Of a stretch of DNA of 64,000 nt, positions 34,017 to 41,838 are shown in pieces. Source of the stretch: Moritella sp. PE36 (GTDB lineage Bacteria > Pseudomonadota > Gammaproteobacteria > Enterobacterales > Moritellaceae); assembly GCF_000170855.1 (NCBI RefSeq), contig NZ_ABCQ01000008.1, positions 1 to 64,000 on the forward strand. Reading direction: 5' to 3'. A program made the position numbers and the translations under genes. A model generated the notes under the pieces. That model saw nothing but the letters and a program-made list of their open reading frames with translations. It was not told the origin of the DNA and did no database searches. Within the stretch, counting starts at the first letter, position 1; every line of letters begins with the position of its first letter.

Positions 34017-34640
34017 CTACATGTCCTGATGTTTGATCAATTTAGTCGGCATTACATCATCAACACCAAGCGTTAAATGTACGGCTTCAGTTGGCGTTTC
34101 AGCATACGCTTGTTTATCGCCGTGCTGATTGAATGACAACTCTATTTTCGAACCATAAATACCCATTTCATTAAGCTGAATACGGTCGCCAATAAAATAA
34201 GAATCCAAATGTCGTATGGTTTGGTTATCAAGATCTTGCTCAAACAAGCCAATATAAGTAAATAAACCACTGCCTTGATTGCTTACACTGAATGGTGCAG
34301 CAAAATACATTAAATTGTCAGATGTCGTTGGGCTTAAAACACTGATGTGCATGAAGTCTAACAATACCTCACCACGTTCTTCATCTACTTGATAATTGCC
34401 CTGCGCTTTACCTTCTGACGTCCCTAAGCCAATTATCGAAGTCAGTTTAACGCCTGCTCCGCTATCAGGTAGAGTAATAATAAAATCACTGCTGGTCTTC
34501 ATGCTAAATAACGTCAATATTACTTCAGAGTAATAATCTTGCGTCTTGCTGCTGTTATCACCCATAGAACGAATTACAGTTACTATTGCCAACACACTGA
34601 CACATGCCAATGCCAATGCGATATAAATTAACTTTTTCAT
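34017..34640 (-). CDS. membrane-anchored periplasmic protein of unknown function
   Basis: A 207-residue protein with one N-terminal hydrophobic helix (IYIALALACVSVLAIVTVI) that is either an anchor or an uncleaved signal. The rest is mixed beta with no motif I recognise. GGAAGG lies eight bases before the ATG at 34640. It follows the C45-peptidase gene by about 120 bases on the same strand, with a terminator between them. Confidence 0.6.
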   Translation of the reverse strand: MKKLIYIALALACVSVLAIVTVIRSMGDNSSKTQDYYSEVILTLFSMKTSSDFIITLPDSGAGVKLTSIIGLGTSEGKAQGNYQVDEERGEVLLDFMHISVLSPTTSDNLMYFAAPFSVSNQGSGLFTYIGLFEQDLDNQTIRHLDSYFIGDRIQLNEMGIYGSKIELSFNQHGDKQAYAETPTEAVHLTLGVDDVMPTKLIKHQDM

Positions 34641-34694
34641 TATTAACACCTTCCTTCTGCTTATCTATAGACATAATACAGTGAAAACCAAATT

Positions 34695-34722
34695 AAAAAG
34701 CCCCCAAATCAAGGAGGCTTCT
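34695..34722 (-). terminator. intrinsic terminator of the C45-peptidase gene
   Basis: On the minus strand AAGCCTCC and GGGGGCTT pair around TTGATTT and run into TTTTAATTT. It follows the stop at 34759 by about 40 bases. Confidence 0.75.
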
Positions 34723-34758
34723 TTCAACGAACCACTACAGATTAATAAAATGACATGA

Positions 34759-35964
34759 TTATTGATCGTTAAAACACACTTCTTGGAAATTATTCCATTC
34801 ACTCACACCAGGTGCAACTTCCATACAACCCTTTTTTGTATCCATTACAGCGGTTAACGTCGTAATAAAGTCCGACCCGTATGCTGCATGCTGAGCAATT
34901 GGCTTGGTATTAAGCACATATTTTGCAGCATCAATATTGCCCTCTGGCGTATTATCAATAAACAGCTGAGCTAACTCCGCACGCCATTCGGTATACGCGG
35001 TTGCGATTGTACGCTGTTTACTTTTCTCTGCCATCCCTACAGATTCCGCAAAAGCTTGCATTACGCCAGGTCTTTCTGAATGGTTAGCATGGCCAATGCC
35101 AGCAGCACGCTTAATAACGTAATTGCCTTCCATTAGCATTTCAACACCGACCGTACCACCTTGGCTATCTGAGAAATTAAAGTGTGATGCCACCACAGTT
35201 CTATGTTTTTCTAGAATTTGAACTGCTTCGTCCACAGATTTAGCATGTCGAACGATATAGTTTTGCAACGCGCCGAGTTCTATCGCCATCGTAGAGTCTA
35301 GACCAACACCTTTAGAATCTGTGCCTTGAAAGTTAATCACAACCCCTAGATCTTTACCCAATGTTTGCCCTGAACCATAGAAGCCTGACGCCATTACTTG
35401 AATAAAGTCATCCGCTTGTAGAACCCAATAGTTACCACCGGATAAGGATGGTGTATCGTTCACCTGCCCTACCACACCAGTACCATCGAAACTGATTGTT
35501 GTACAACCTCTCAGCGAAGCCTCCGCTGCAGAGGCTAATGCAGCATCCAATTGACTCAGGGTGAACATCTTTTCGACCGAGATCCCGCCAACTTTTGCCA
35601 ACGCTTCGACAATCACAAAGTACTCTGGGTTTAACTTACGAGAATTCTCTATCACCTTTTCCGATTGTTTTTCAAACTGAGTAAAATCGATACCTGCCAG
35701 CTGATAAACATATTTGGCTTCTTTAATACCACGTCGAACCTGCTCACCAATCTGTGTCTCAAATATCGTTGCATAATCAGCAGCTTGTACACCTCTAATA
35801 TCGACTATCGGTATATTAGTTTGCTGAACAAAGTTCTCCGGCGCGTAATATGGCTGCTTTACATTCAAACCTTCTACTGGCTCTAATGCAATTGCGCTAG
35901 CCGCCCCAGATAACATCGATAACCCTACTGTCGCTGCAATAATCGTACGTTTAAAAGTTAGCAT
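34759..35964 (-). CDS. secreted C45-type Ntn hydrolase / acyltransferase-like protein
   Basis: A 401-residue protein with a signal peptide (residues about 1-25, ending GAASAIA). The arrangement matches the C45 (isopenicillin-N acyltransferase-like) family, where an internal cysteine becomes the N-terminal nucleophile; here the candidate is LRGCTTISFDGTG near residue 153. Later YVIKRAAGIGHANHSE fits the same family. Substrates may be amide or acyl compounds. GAGGA precedes the ATG. The divergent regulator at 36093 may control it. Confidence 0.7.
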   Translation of the reverse strand: MLTFKRTIIAATVGLSMLSGAASAIALEPVEGLNVKQPYYAPENFVQQTNIPIVDIRGVQAADYATIFETQIGEQVRRGIKEAKYVYQLAGIDFTQFEKQSEKVIENSRKLNPEYFVIVEALAKVGGISVEKMFTLSQLDAALASAAEASLRGCTTISFDGTGVVGQVNDTPSLSGGNYWVLQADDFIQVMASGFYGSGQTLGKDLGVVINFQGTDSKGVGLDSTMAIELGALQNYIVRHAKSVDEAVQILEKHRTVVASHFNFSDSQGGTVGVEMLMEGNYVIKRAAGIGHANHSERPGVMQAFAESVGMAEKSKQRTIATAYTEWRAELAQLFIDNTPEGNIDAAKYVLNTKPIAQHAAYGSDFITTLTAVMDTKKGCMEVAPGVSEWNNFQEVCFNDQ

Positions 35965-36092
35965 AATTCAGTCCTCATCAATTGATAGCTTTGGGATTCC
36001 CCTTAAGCGTTGAGGCCATATTATCGAAACATTTGTCCATTATTCGGATGAAATGCTATGCTAAATTCCAGATATTCGGAAAGGCACTAATT

Positions 36093-36503
36093 ATGGCTGA
36101 GATAGAAACAGAAGGCTTTGAGTTCTTCGGCGTGGAAGAGCGAGAGTTTCGCATGATGGTTATTGAGCGTATCGAAACCATGATGGTACATTCAAAGCTG
36201 TCTAAGAATACACTGGCGAAAAAAGCCAACCTTGGCCGCTCGTCATTCTATGAAAAGATGGATCGTGAAGGACGAAGTCATTTTACCCTAATGGATATTT
36301 TCCGCATTGCCAAAGCACTAGATATCAGCATTCTGCAAATATTCCCGATGACAGAACTTGAACGGTTACATGGAGGTCAATTGCCTCTCTCAGCAAGTAC
36401 ATTACATTTTCTCGATCAAATGCTTGCGGCACCAAAAGAAGACATTGAGTTTCTGAGTGATGTTTATAAAAATCTTCAACGACGTGACCAGAAAGATAAT
36501 TAA
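36093..36503 (+). CDS. helix-turn-helix (Cro/CI-type) regulator
   Basis: A 136-residue protein with a central helix-turn-helix (about residues 30-75): LSKNTLAKKANLGRSSFYEKM, then MDIFRIAKALDISI. The ATG at 36093 has GGAAAGG upstream; the frame is open further back but without a ribosome site. It is divergent from the C45-hydrolase gene and directly followed by a phage-type integrase scrap, so it may be either a local regulator or a leftover phage repressor. Confidence 0.7.
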   Translation: MAEIETEGFEFFGVEEREFRMMVIERIETMMVHSKLSKNTLAKKANLGRSSFYEKMDREGRSHFTLMDIFRIAKALDISILQIFPMTELERLHGGQLPLSASTLHFLDQMLAAPKEDIEFLSDVYKNLQRRDQKDN

Positions 36504-36806
36504 GCTAACAGAGCAGAACTCGCCAAGCGACAACCTAAAAAACAGGGGTATTTGTTTAGCAGCAGCACCAAGGCATTTCGTAAAGCTGTAGAACGCACAG
36601 GTTTTGAATTACTCAAAGGGCAAATGAGCCATGTGTTAAGGCATACGTTTGCGAGTTATTTTATGATGAATGGCGGTAATATTCTGGTGCTACAGCGAAT
36701 ACTTGAACACGCGTCAATTGTTGATACGATGAAATATTCACATTTTGCACCAGAGCATTTAGAGGATGCAGTTAGGTTGAATCCCATGAACGGATTAACA
36801 TCGTAA
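36504..36806 (+). pseudogene. C-terminal fragment of a P2-type phage integrase
   Basis: About 100 codons open directly after the regulator stop with no upstream half of the gene. The sequence SHVLRHTFASYFMMNGG carries the box II H-x-x-R, LQRILEHASI follows, and MKYSHFAPEHLEDAV holds the nucleophile tyrosine. This is the catalytic end of a P2-family tyrosine integrase. The box I arginine and the DNA-binding half are missing, so it is inactive. Confidence 0.75.
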
Positions 36807-36883
36807 ATTATGCATGCACCGATAGTTATCATTTAAAAACAATAAATCAAACTATATTAATAATGTCATTCAATTCGACCTTA

Positions 36884-37654
36884 TTAACTCATATTTCTTA
36901 TTGTACCCATTAGCTTATCAACATGACTATCAGCACAATTAAGAGCATTAGATAGCTCTTTAAATACTTTTTTATGGTTTTCCTGTAGTCCATCTAATTT
37001 TACTTCAAAGTCGGACGTGAATTTTCTAATTGAGCCTTCAGAATGACCAACCCCTAGATGAAATAACATCTCTATGTTTGCCGTAAAATAAAGCTCAATC
37101 ACGTCAGTAATTTCATCACAGGCGGCTATCCACTCATAATATTTATTGTTAAATTCAATACATTGGTAACCTTTAAAGTAAATATTGAATTGTGCTTTAA
37201 TGTCACTCATTAAGGTAATGAATTCATTCTCTTCTACTCTCTTCATCTCAATATATTCAACGACACGAGGTACCTCCTCCGTTGGTTGAAAACGACCTTC
37301 TAAAAAGTAGATATGACCATCGGCGGCACGTAGTAGAACACTTTGTAATTTAATAGTGAGAGTTCCCATTTTAGAGCTAAATTGTTGCACTCTCTCTGAG
37401 TCATCTTTTCTTTTATAATATTCAAATTCACTACGGTTTTTCCCATTTGCTTTTACCTCTTCAATTTTCTGCAAATTGGAAAGGTTTTTAATCTCAGTAT
37501 TAATTTTCCCTTGCTCTTTTCCCATTGATTTTAACTTAGCAATCCCATACATCTGCACAGCAGCAATGAGAGCAAGTAATACAATTATTATTAATTGAAT
37601 TAATATATTGAATGTATCGAGTGTATCGAGTGTATCGAGTGTATCGAGTGTCAT
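36884..37654 (-). CDS. membrane-anchored protein with a TLD tandem-repeat N-terminus
   Basis: A 256-residue protein. It starts with four TLD tripeptides, then a transmembrane helix (about residues 15-40), then a long charged coiled-coil-like region (KSMGKEQGKINTEIKNL) and a helical domain. The TLD block is encoded by four exact nine-base repeats, so copy number can change in frame. The family is not recognised. It may be the last gene of the cassette run, since a decayed attC-like site lies upstream of it. Confidence 0.55.
   Translation of the reverse strand: MTLDTLDTLDTLDTFNILIQLIIIVLLALIAAVQMYGIAKLKSMGKEQGKINTEIKNLSNLQKIEEVKANGKNRSEFEYYKRKDDSERVQQFSSKMGTLTIKLQSVLLRAADGHIYFLEGRFQPTEEVPRVVEYIEMKRVEENEFITLMSDIKAQFNIYFKGYQCIEFNNKYYEWIAACDEITDVIELYFTANIEMLFHLGVGHSEGSIRKFTSDFEVKLDGLQENHKKVFKELSNALNCADSHVDKLMGTIRNMS
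37613..37651. repeat. nine-base tandem repeat TGTATCGAG x4 in coding DNA
   Basis: Four exact copies of TGTATCGAG (37613-37648) plus three bases encode the TLD repeats at the N-terminus of the membrane protein. Slippage would add or remove TLD units without a frameshift. Confidence 0.85.
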
Positions 37655-37760
37655 TTTTAGTTATTTTGTGGCTATAGGAAAATATACTTTAAGTAATATT
37701 TTAACTTTGTACAACATTACTTAATTCATATTTTAAAATTAAGCGTAAATATATAAATAT

Positions 37761-37785
37761 CTATTCTATTCTATTCTATTCTATT
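37761..37785. repeat. pentanucleotide repeat CTATT x5
   Basis: Five exact CTATT units in the non-coding DNA about 107 bases upstream of the membrane protein start at 37654. A five-base unit in a promoter region can change promoter spacing by slippage. Confidence 0.85.
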
Positions 37786-37967
37786 TAACATTTTCCATGT
37801 AACACGCAGAACCAACCAAAAGTATACTCACTTAAGAACACCACTAAAGGGCTTATTTATACATATTAAGTAAGCTATAACGGATTAAAAACGGTGAGAT
37901 AATTTTGCACTAAATTGGGGAATCAATGTTTCAGCTAAAATGAGCCTGAAACATCTATTTTATCAAG

Positions 37968-38080
37968 TAACGCTGCATTAAGCGGACTAAAATAGTGGGT
38001 TAAAATGTGTAGAAAATAGAAAACTAACAAACTGTTTTAGTTGTATTTAAATGATTTTCTATACAGGGATTTTGAGTTAA
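37968..38080 (-). other. attC-like site A (decayed)
   Basis: The plus strand starts TAACGCTGCATTAAGCGG, the typical outer half of an integron attC site. Inner arms TTTTAACCCACT and AGTTTGTTAG-like segments are partly complementary, as in site B. The other outer end is decayed. It follows the stop of the 110-residue gene. Confidence 0.45.
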
Positions 38081-38409
38081 TAACGTCTATAGCTATCAGG
38101 ATTTGTAGAATTATTCTCTACAAATAGATCAGCATGAGCATTTAGAGCTTCAATGGCTTTCTCTAAAAAACCAGAAAGATATATAGCAGTGACGTTTCCC
38201 CACGGCTCATCGATAGTTGTATATTGATAATATGGTTCTGAAAAGTCTTCAGGAAAAAGTAAATCATCAGGATCATTATTTAAGATGCACACGATTTTTC
38301 TAACATTTTTATCCGTAAAAAAGTTGAAGTTATCAGGGGTTCCCTGTGAAGCAAAACCTTTATTTTGTACCTCAGTTATTATTTGATTCAATTGATGCTC
38401 AGTAATCAC
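38077..38409 (-). CDS. cassette gene, unknown small acidic protein
   Basis: A 110-residue soluble acidic protein with no motif that I recognise. It is a single gene between attC-like sites A and B on the minus strand, the layout of an integron cassette. It lies 19 bases from the end of site B. Confidence 0.55.
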   Translation of the reverse strand: MITEHQLNQIITEVQNKGFASQGTPDNFNFFTDKNVRKIVCILNNDPDDLLFPEDFSEPYYQYTTIDEPWGNVTAIYLSGFLEKAIEALNAHADLFVENNSTNPDSYRRY

Positions 38410-38427
38410 TCAACTCTCCTGTCTGTA

Positions 38428-38521
38428 TAACGCCGCATTAAGCGGCTAAAATGGAGGGTTATAATGCGAAGCGAAACCTAACCCACTGTTTTAGTTCCGT
38501 TCAAATTCATTATTATGTTTA
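38428..38521 (-). other. attC-like site B
   Basis: One end is TAACGCCGCATTAAGCGG. The interior arms CTAAAACAGTGGGTTA and TAACCCTCCATTTTAG pair across a TTTCGCTTCGC loop. The opposite end begins in the stop codon of the hydrolase gene and is partly decayed. Confidence 0.6.
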
Positions 38522-39445
38522 ATTTACTATTTGCCTTGCAACATTTTCAATACATCTTACTGCGGATTTACTGACCGCAGATAGCTGAAAGAATCCGTGA
38601 ATAACACCTAAATATCTATCACAATATGCATCAACACCACTGGAAAGAAGTTTTTTGTACAGTTCTTCACCTTCATCTCTTAGTGGGTCAAGTTCAGCAG
38701 TCACAATGTATGTTGGGGGTAAACCTGAGAAGTCATTACGTAGCAAAAGAGAAATTTCAGGATGCTTATTACTTACATTTGAACCCTCTAAATACATTTC
38801 AAAGCCAGAAAGAAGCATACCTCCTGTAATGATGAAATCTTTACCGTTTTGCGAATAACTATCTGATTTACCTTGCGGATCAAGCATTGGGTAAATAAGA
38901 ACCTGCTTTCGTGGCAACCAATTCGATTTAGCTTTCAGCCTCAAAGAAGTTACCAAAGCTAAATGAGCTCCTGCGCTATCCCCCACGAAAGATATTCTTT
39001 TAGGATCTCCACCATACTCATATCCATGATCATGGATATGTATTGATGCTTTATAAACATCATCATGCGCGGCGGGATAGTGATACTCAGGAGCAAGCCT
39101 ATATCTGATACAGACAACAATTGTATTAGATAATTTTGCTAGCTGTCTCATTTGTTGTTCGTGAGTTGCAAATCCGCCGCTAACAAAACAACCACCATGA
39201 AAATAGATAGTTAGCGGTAATAACTTCTCAGATGTAGGCTTGAATATTTTTATTCTTATTCCATCAAACTCGTCTTCGAATTCCTCATGCATTTTAGGGC
39301 TAGGACCAGCTAATACAACGCTGTCTATGTACCCTTCTCTACGCTGTATGACTGATTGCTTTGATGGACACGGGCAACCAGCTTCAACGAAGCCTTCGAC
39401 TAATTCTCTAATACCCAATTCAATTTGATTCAGCACTTTAAGCAT
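38519..39445 (-). CDS. cassette gene, HSL-family alpha/beta hydrolase (esterase)
   Basis: A 308-residue esterase of the hormone-sensitive-lipase family. The oxyanion motif HGGCF starts at residue 83, the nucleophile S157 is in GDSAG, and the acid and histidine are likely in DPLRDEGEE and VIHGFFQL. It has no signal peptide, so it is cytoplasmic and acts on small esters. It is flanked by attC-like sites B and C, so it is a mobile cassette gene. Confidence 0.85.
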   Translation of the reverse strand: MLKVLNQIELGIRELVEGFVEAGCPCPSKQSVIQRREGYIDSVVLAGPSPKMHEEFEDEFDGIRIKIFKPTSEKLLPLTIYFHGGCFVSGGFATHEQQMRQLAKLSNTIVVCIRYRLAPEYHYPAAHDDVYKASIHIHDHGYEYGGDPKRISFVGDSAGAHLALVTSLRLKAKSNWLPRKQVLIYPMLDPQGKSDSYSQNGKDFIITGGMLLSGFEMYLEGSNVSNKHPEISLLLRNDFSGLPPTYIVTAELDPLRDEGEELYKKLLSSGVDAYCDRYLGVIHGFFQLSAVSKSAVRCIENVARQIVN

Positions 39446-39507
39446 CCTAACTTTTCTAGATTTTGGTATTGAGGCGATAACTCAACTATGAAATACACGC
39501 TTAAACA

Positions 39508-39607
39508 TAACGTCCGCATAAGCGGTTAAAAAGACTAGGCTAAAATTAATGAGCAAAGCGAATTAAAGCCTAGCGTTTTTAATCCGTCTTGATGCGTTTG
39601 TTAGATT
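39508..39607 (-). other. attC site C (complete)
   Basis: The minus strand begins ATCTAACAAACGCATCAAG and ends CCGCTTATGCGGACGTTATG, the expected R''/L'' and L'/R' boxes, with long inner arms AACGCTAGGCTTTAAT and ATTTTAGCCTAGT around a GCTTTGC loop. This is the clearest integron attachment site in the window. Confidence 0.85.
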
Positions 39608-40302
39608 TACTTGTACTGAAACGTAGCATACTCGTATGATGACTTTCTTTCTTTGAAATCGTTTATAGGGGAAATTTCCCAGACGTAAACATGGGGATCA
39701 CTCGAAATATGACTTCCTGCAGGATTTAACCAAACATCTTCACCAGTACAAGTAGTAACCATAAATGGAGAAACATCTTCTCCTAACTTTCCTAGATTCG
39801 TAAGTGAACGATTTCTCCTTAGTATGTCTTTTTGTAGTCCAACTAGGGCAAACAAACCAACTACCTTATAATGGCCCACAACTTTGGACAATTTGTTCAG
39901 ATCTTTGTCAATGAGATTCGACAGTAGATTTTCATCTAGAAATAGAGATTTAATTTCAACATAGTGTGAACACTCCATATCTTTAGCATTTCTTAGCTTT
40001 TCTACCTGGCATATTTTCCTTATTGAAATATCTGTTTCCTTCCCTTTCATTTTCTCGGGGTAGGCGTTTTTTATCAAGACTAGCTTAGGGTCTGGAAGGT
40101 GCTCCACTAGCTTTTTCTTAATTGGCTCATATAAACTGTCTTCATGAATATGATACTCATCTTCACCATAATTTATTTCATTGGCAACTTCATTTAGCTT
40201 TAGAAGAAGTTTAGATATTGGAACCGTAGTTTTTAATCCTGTTACGTGCAGCTCTGACTTGTTAAAGCTGGAAACGCTTAGCAGTTTTCTTTGCTTTTCC
40301 AA
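39607..40302 (-). CDS. cassette gene, possible PD-(D/E)xK-type protein
   Basis: A 231-residue protein. KETDISIRK followed by HYVEIKSLF gives a D...E-x-K pattern that fits a PD-(D/E)xK nuclease fold; this is weak evidence. The start is TTG at 40302, chosen because AAGGAG lies eight bases upstream inside the preceding gene, which overlaps by 25 bases. The two genes form a two-gene cassette between attC sites C and D, unusual because most cassettes hold one gene. A defence role is possible. Confidence 0.5.
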   Translation of the reverse strand: MEKQRKLLSVSSFNKSELHVTGLKTTVPISKLLLKLNEVANEINYGEDEYHIHEDSLYEPIKKKLVEHLPDPKLVLIKNAYPEKMKGKETDISIRKICQVEKLRNAKDMECSHYVEIKSLFLDENLLSNLIDKDLNKLSKVVGHYKVVGLFALVGLQKDILRRNRSLTNLGKLGEDVSPFMVTTCTGEDVWLNPAGSHISSDPHVYVWEISPINDFKERKSSYEYATFQYK

Positions 40303-40841
40303 TTTTCTAACTCCTTGTCACCTATCTCTAGTAACATTTCATTATTTAAAAGATTTTTCAATTTTTCTTCTGTTGTATAGTTCCAAGTTGGTTCTCCAGA
40401 AGGACTGAAAACCACCCTTGCATATGAACCATTATCATTTATTCCAGTGCCTGGCGGGTAATGCTCTATAAGAATAGATTTACTCTTAACATGCTCAAAA
40501 ACTGCATGTTTCTTTTTTTTCTCAAGAGTATCTTTTTTATTAAATATGCGTTCCCAAAAACTTAATTTTTCCCTAATCCGAATAGCACTGGATTCAACAA
40601 TCTCATTTACAGCAAACTCAAATACGCTCTCTATTGCATTTGTGATAGATGTCCCCGAGTAGTTAGGTAACTGCGCGCATAAAAAAACAACCTTTCCGTC
40701 CTTTACTTTTATTCTTAAAAAGCAATGACCCTCATTCCAAAACCCTGAAAAGACGAAGGGGATAATGTCTTTTTCAAAATCTATCAAGTCTATTTCGTAG
40801 CTCAATCTAAAACTCTCCAGTTTCGTAAATATAACGCCCAA
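40278..40841 (-). CDS. cassette gene, unknown protein paired with the PD-(D/E)xK-like gene
   Basis: A 187-residue soluble protein with an aromatic N-terminal half (VFSGFWNEGHCFLRI), a lysine-rich linker (KKDTLEKKKKH) and a C-terminal part with YPPGTGINDNGSYARVVF. The family is not recognised. Its end overlaps the next gene by 25 bases, so the two products are likely made together. It lies just after the end of attC site D. Confidence 0.5.
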   Translation of the reverse strand: MGVIFTKLESFRLSYEIDLIDFEKDIIPFVFSGFWNEGHCFLRIKVKDGKVVFLCAQLPNYSGTSITNAIESVFEFAVNEIVESSAIRIREKLSFWERIFNKKDTLEKKKKHAVFEHVKSKSILIEHYPPGTGINDNGSYARVVFSPSGEPTWNYTTEEKLKNLLNNEMLLEIGDKELENWKSKENC

Positions 40842-40933
40842 CTAACCAGTGAGGTTTGCAGGCGCGATGTTTTGCGTCTTTTTTGCAAAACGCGTGATTG
40901 TAAACTGAATCTACGTTCAGTTGCTTGTTAGTA
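40832..40933 (-). other. attC site D
   Basis: The plus strand begins TAACGCCCAACTAA and ends TTGCTTGTTAGTA. The core has GTTTTGC and GCAAAAC arms around a T-rich loop, and longer imperfect pairing around it. It follows the nucleotidyltransferase gene on the minus strand. Confidence 0.75.
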
Positions 40934-40935
40934 AG

Positions 40936-41493
40936 TCAACTCCAAGGGAACACCTTTACTTGCTGCCACCTAGCCTTATAGCCAGCGGTCATTTTGTTGT
41001 AATTTGCTTCCGTCATTGCTCGCTTATTTGGTTTTATCAACATATCAAATGCATCCTCTACTCCATATGGTGCAAACAACTTGATGCTGCTTGAACTATC
41101 CAGAGTAAACCCGATGGCAAACGCAGAAAGCCAAGATTCTATGCCTTGTTCGACACGTTCGTATGCCTGAATGGAGCAATCGAACTTCTTGGAATAGCGC
41201 TCATGAATGATCGCTTGGTTCTTTACGTCAACGTCTACACAATGACTTAACCGCGAACTAATACGGCTTTTGAACTCATCTTCGGTGAAAATGCAAGTAC
41301 TGTCGAAATAAACAACATCAAAGTCTTTAACTTGCTCAAGAAGCGGTTTACTTTCGATACTATTCCAGATTATTTGAGTAATAGCACCGCCTGCAATATA
41401 GAAGTTTGGCAAGCCTACTTCACGACATGCTTCGGCTGTTTCGATTAACTCAGGAACTTGTTGAATTAGGTGCTTTAGTTTTTGTTTAATCAT
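40936..41493 (-). CDS. cassette gene, nucleotidyltransferase-family protein (NTP_transf_6 type)
   Basis: A 185-residue protein. FYIAGGAITQIIWN and KDFDVVYFD match the nucleotidyltransferase pattern of the NTP_transf_6 family, and RYSKKFDCSIQAYE and APYGVEDAFDMLIKPN are later family markers. The substrate is unknown. It is flanked by attC sites D and E and therefore a cassette gene; such genes are frequent in integron arrays. Confidence 0.75.
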   Translation of the reverse strand: MIKQKLKHLIQQVPELIETAEACREVGLPNFYIAGGAITQIIWNSIESKPLLEQVKDFDVVYFDSTCIFTEDEFKSRISSRLSHCVDVDVKNQAIIHERYSKKFDCSIQAYERVEQGIESWLSAFAIGFTLDSSSSIKLFAPYGVEDAFDMLIKPNKRAMTEANYNKMTAGYKARWQQVKVFPWS

Positions 41494-41503
41494 CCTGACC
41501 TAC

Positions 41504-41559
41504 TAACGTCTTAGTATTTGTGCTTTGCGTTCTTTGCAAAGCTCAAATCGCTTGTTGGA
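41504..41559 (-). other. attC site E (short form)
   Basis: A compact site of about 56 bases. The minus strand begins GTCCAACAAGCG, the core is CTTTGC-AAAGAA-CGCAAAG, and the end is AAGACGTTAG. The R'' end is directly followed by the CTTG and the hairpin that mark the IS91-type element, so its own gene has been displaced. Confidence 0.75.
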
Positions 41560-41578
41560 CTTGGCCGATGCCAAGTCC
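41557..41578. repeat. perfect hairpin at the end of the IS91-type element
   Basis: GGACTTGGC and GCCAAGTCC pair perfectly around CGAT. CTTG at 41560-41563 (CAAG on the minus strand) is a tetranucleotide that IS91 elements use as target next to the replication-origin end. The position fits the 3' side of the transposase gene. Confidence 0.5.
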
Positions 41579-41838
41579 ACTTTATTCGGTATACTTTATG
41601 CTATAGGAATTTGCTTTTATGGGGTAGGTATTTTTCACACAATTTTAAGTTAATCATTTGATATAGCTTAACCTTTATCATTTTAATATCCGTACCTTCG
41701 CAACCTTTCTGTACTTTTTAAGTAGTACATTTAAAATTTCATACTTTTGATACAGGTCTGCCTCCCTCGTCGATATTCATACCAACAAGGTATCTATTTT
41801 CTACTATTTGCAATGACGTTACCGCCACCTTTACTTCA

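Noticed and set aside
37613-37651. CRISPR-like repeat
   Set aside because: Nine-base units are directly adjacent with no spacers and lie in a coding frame.
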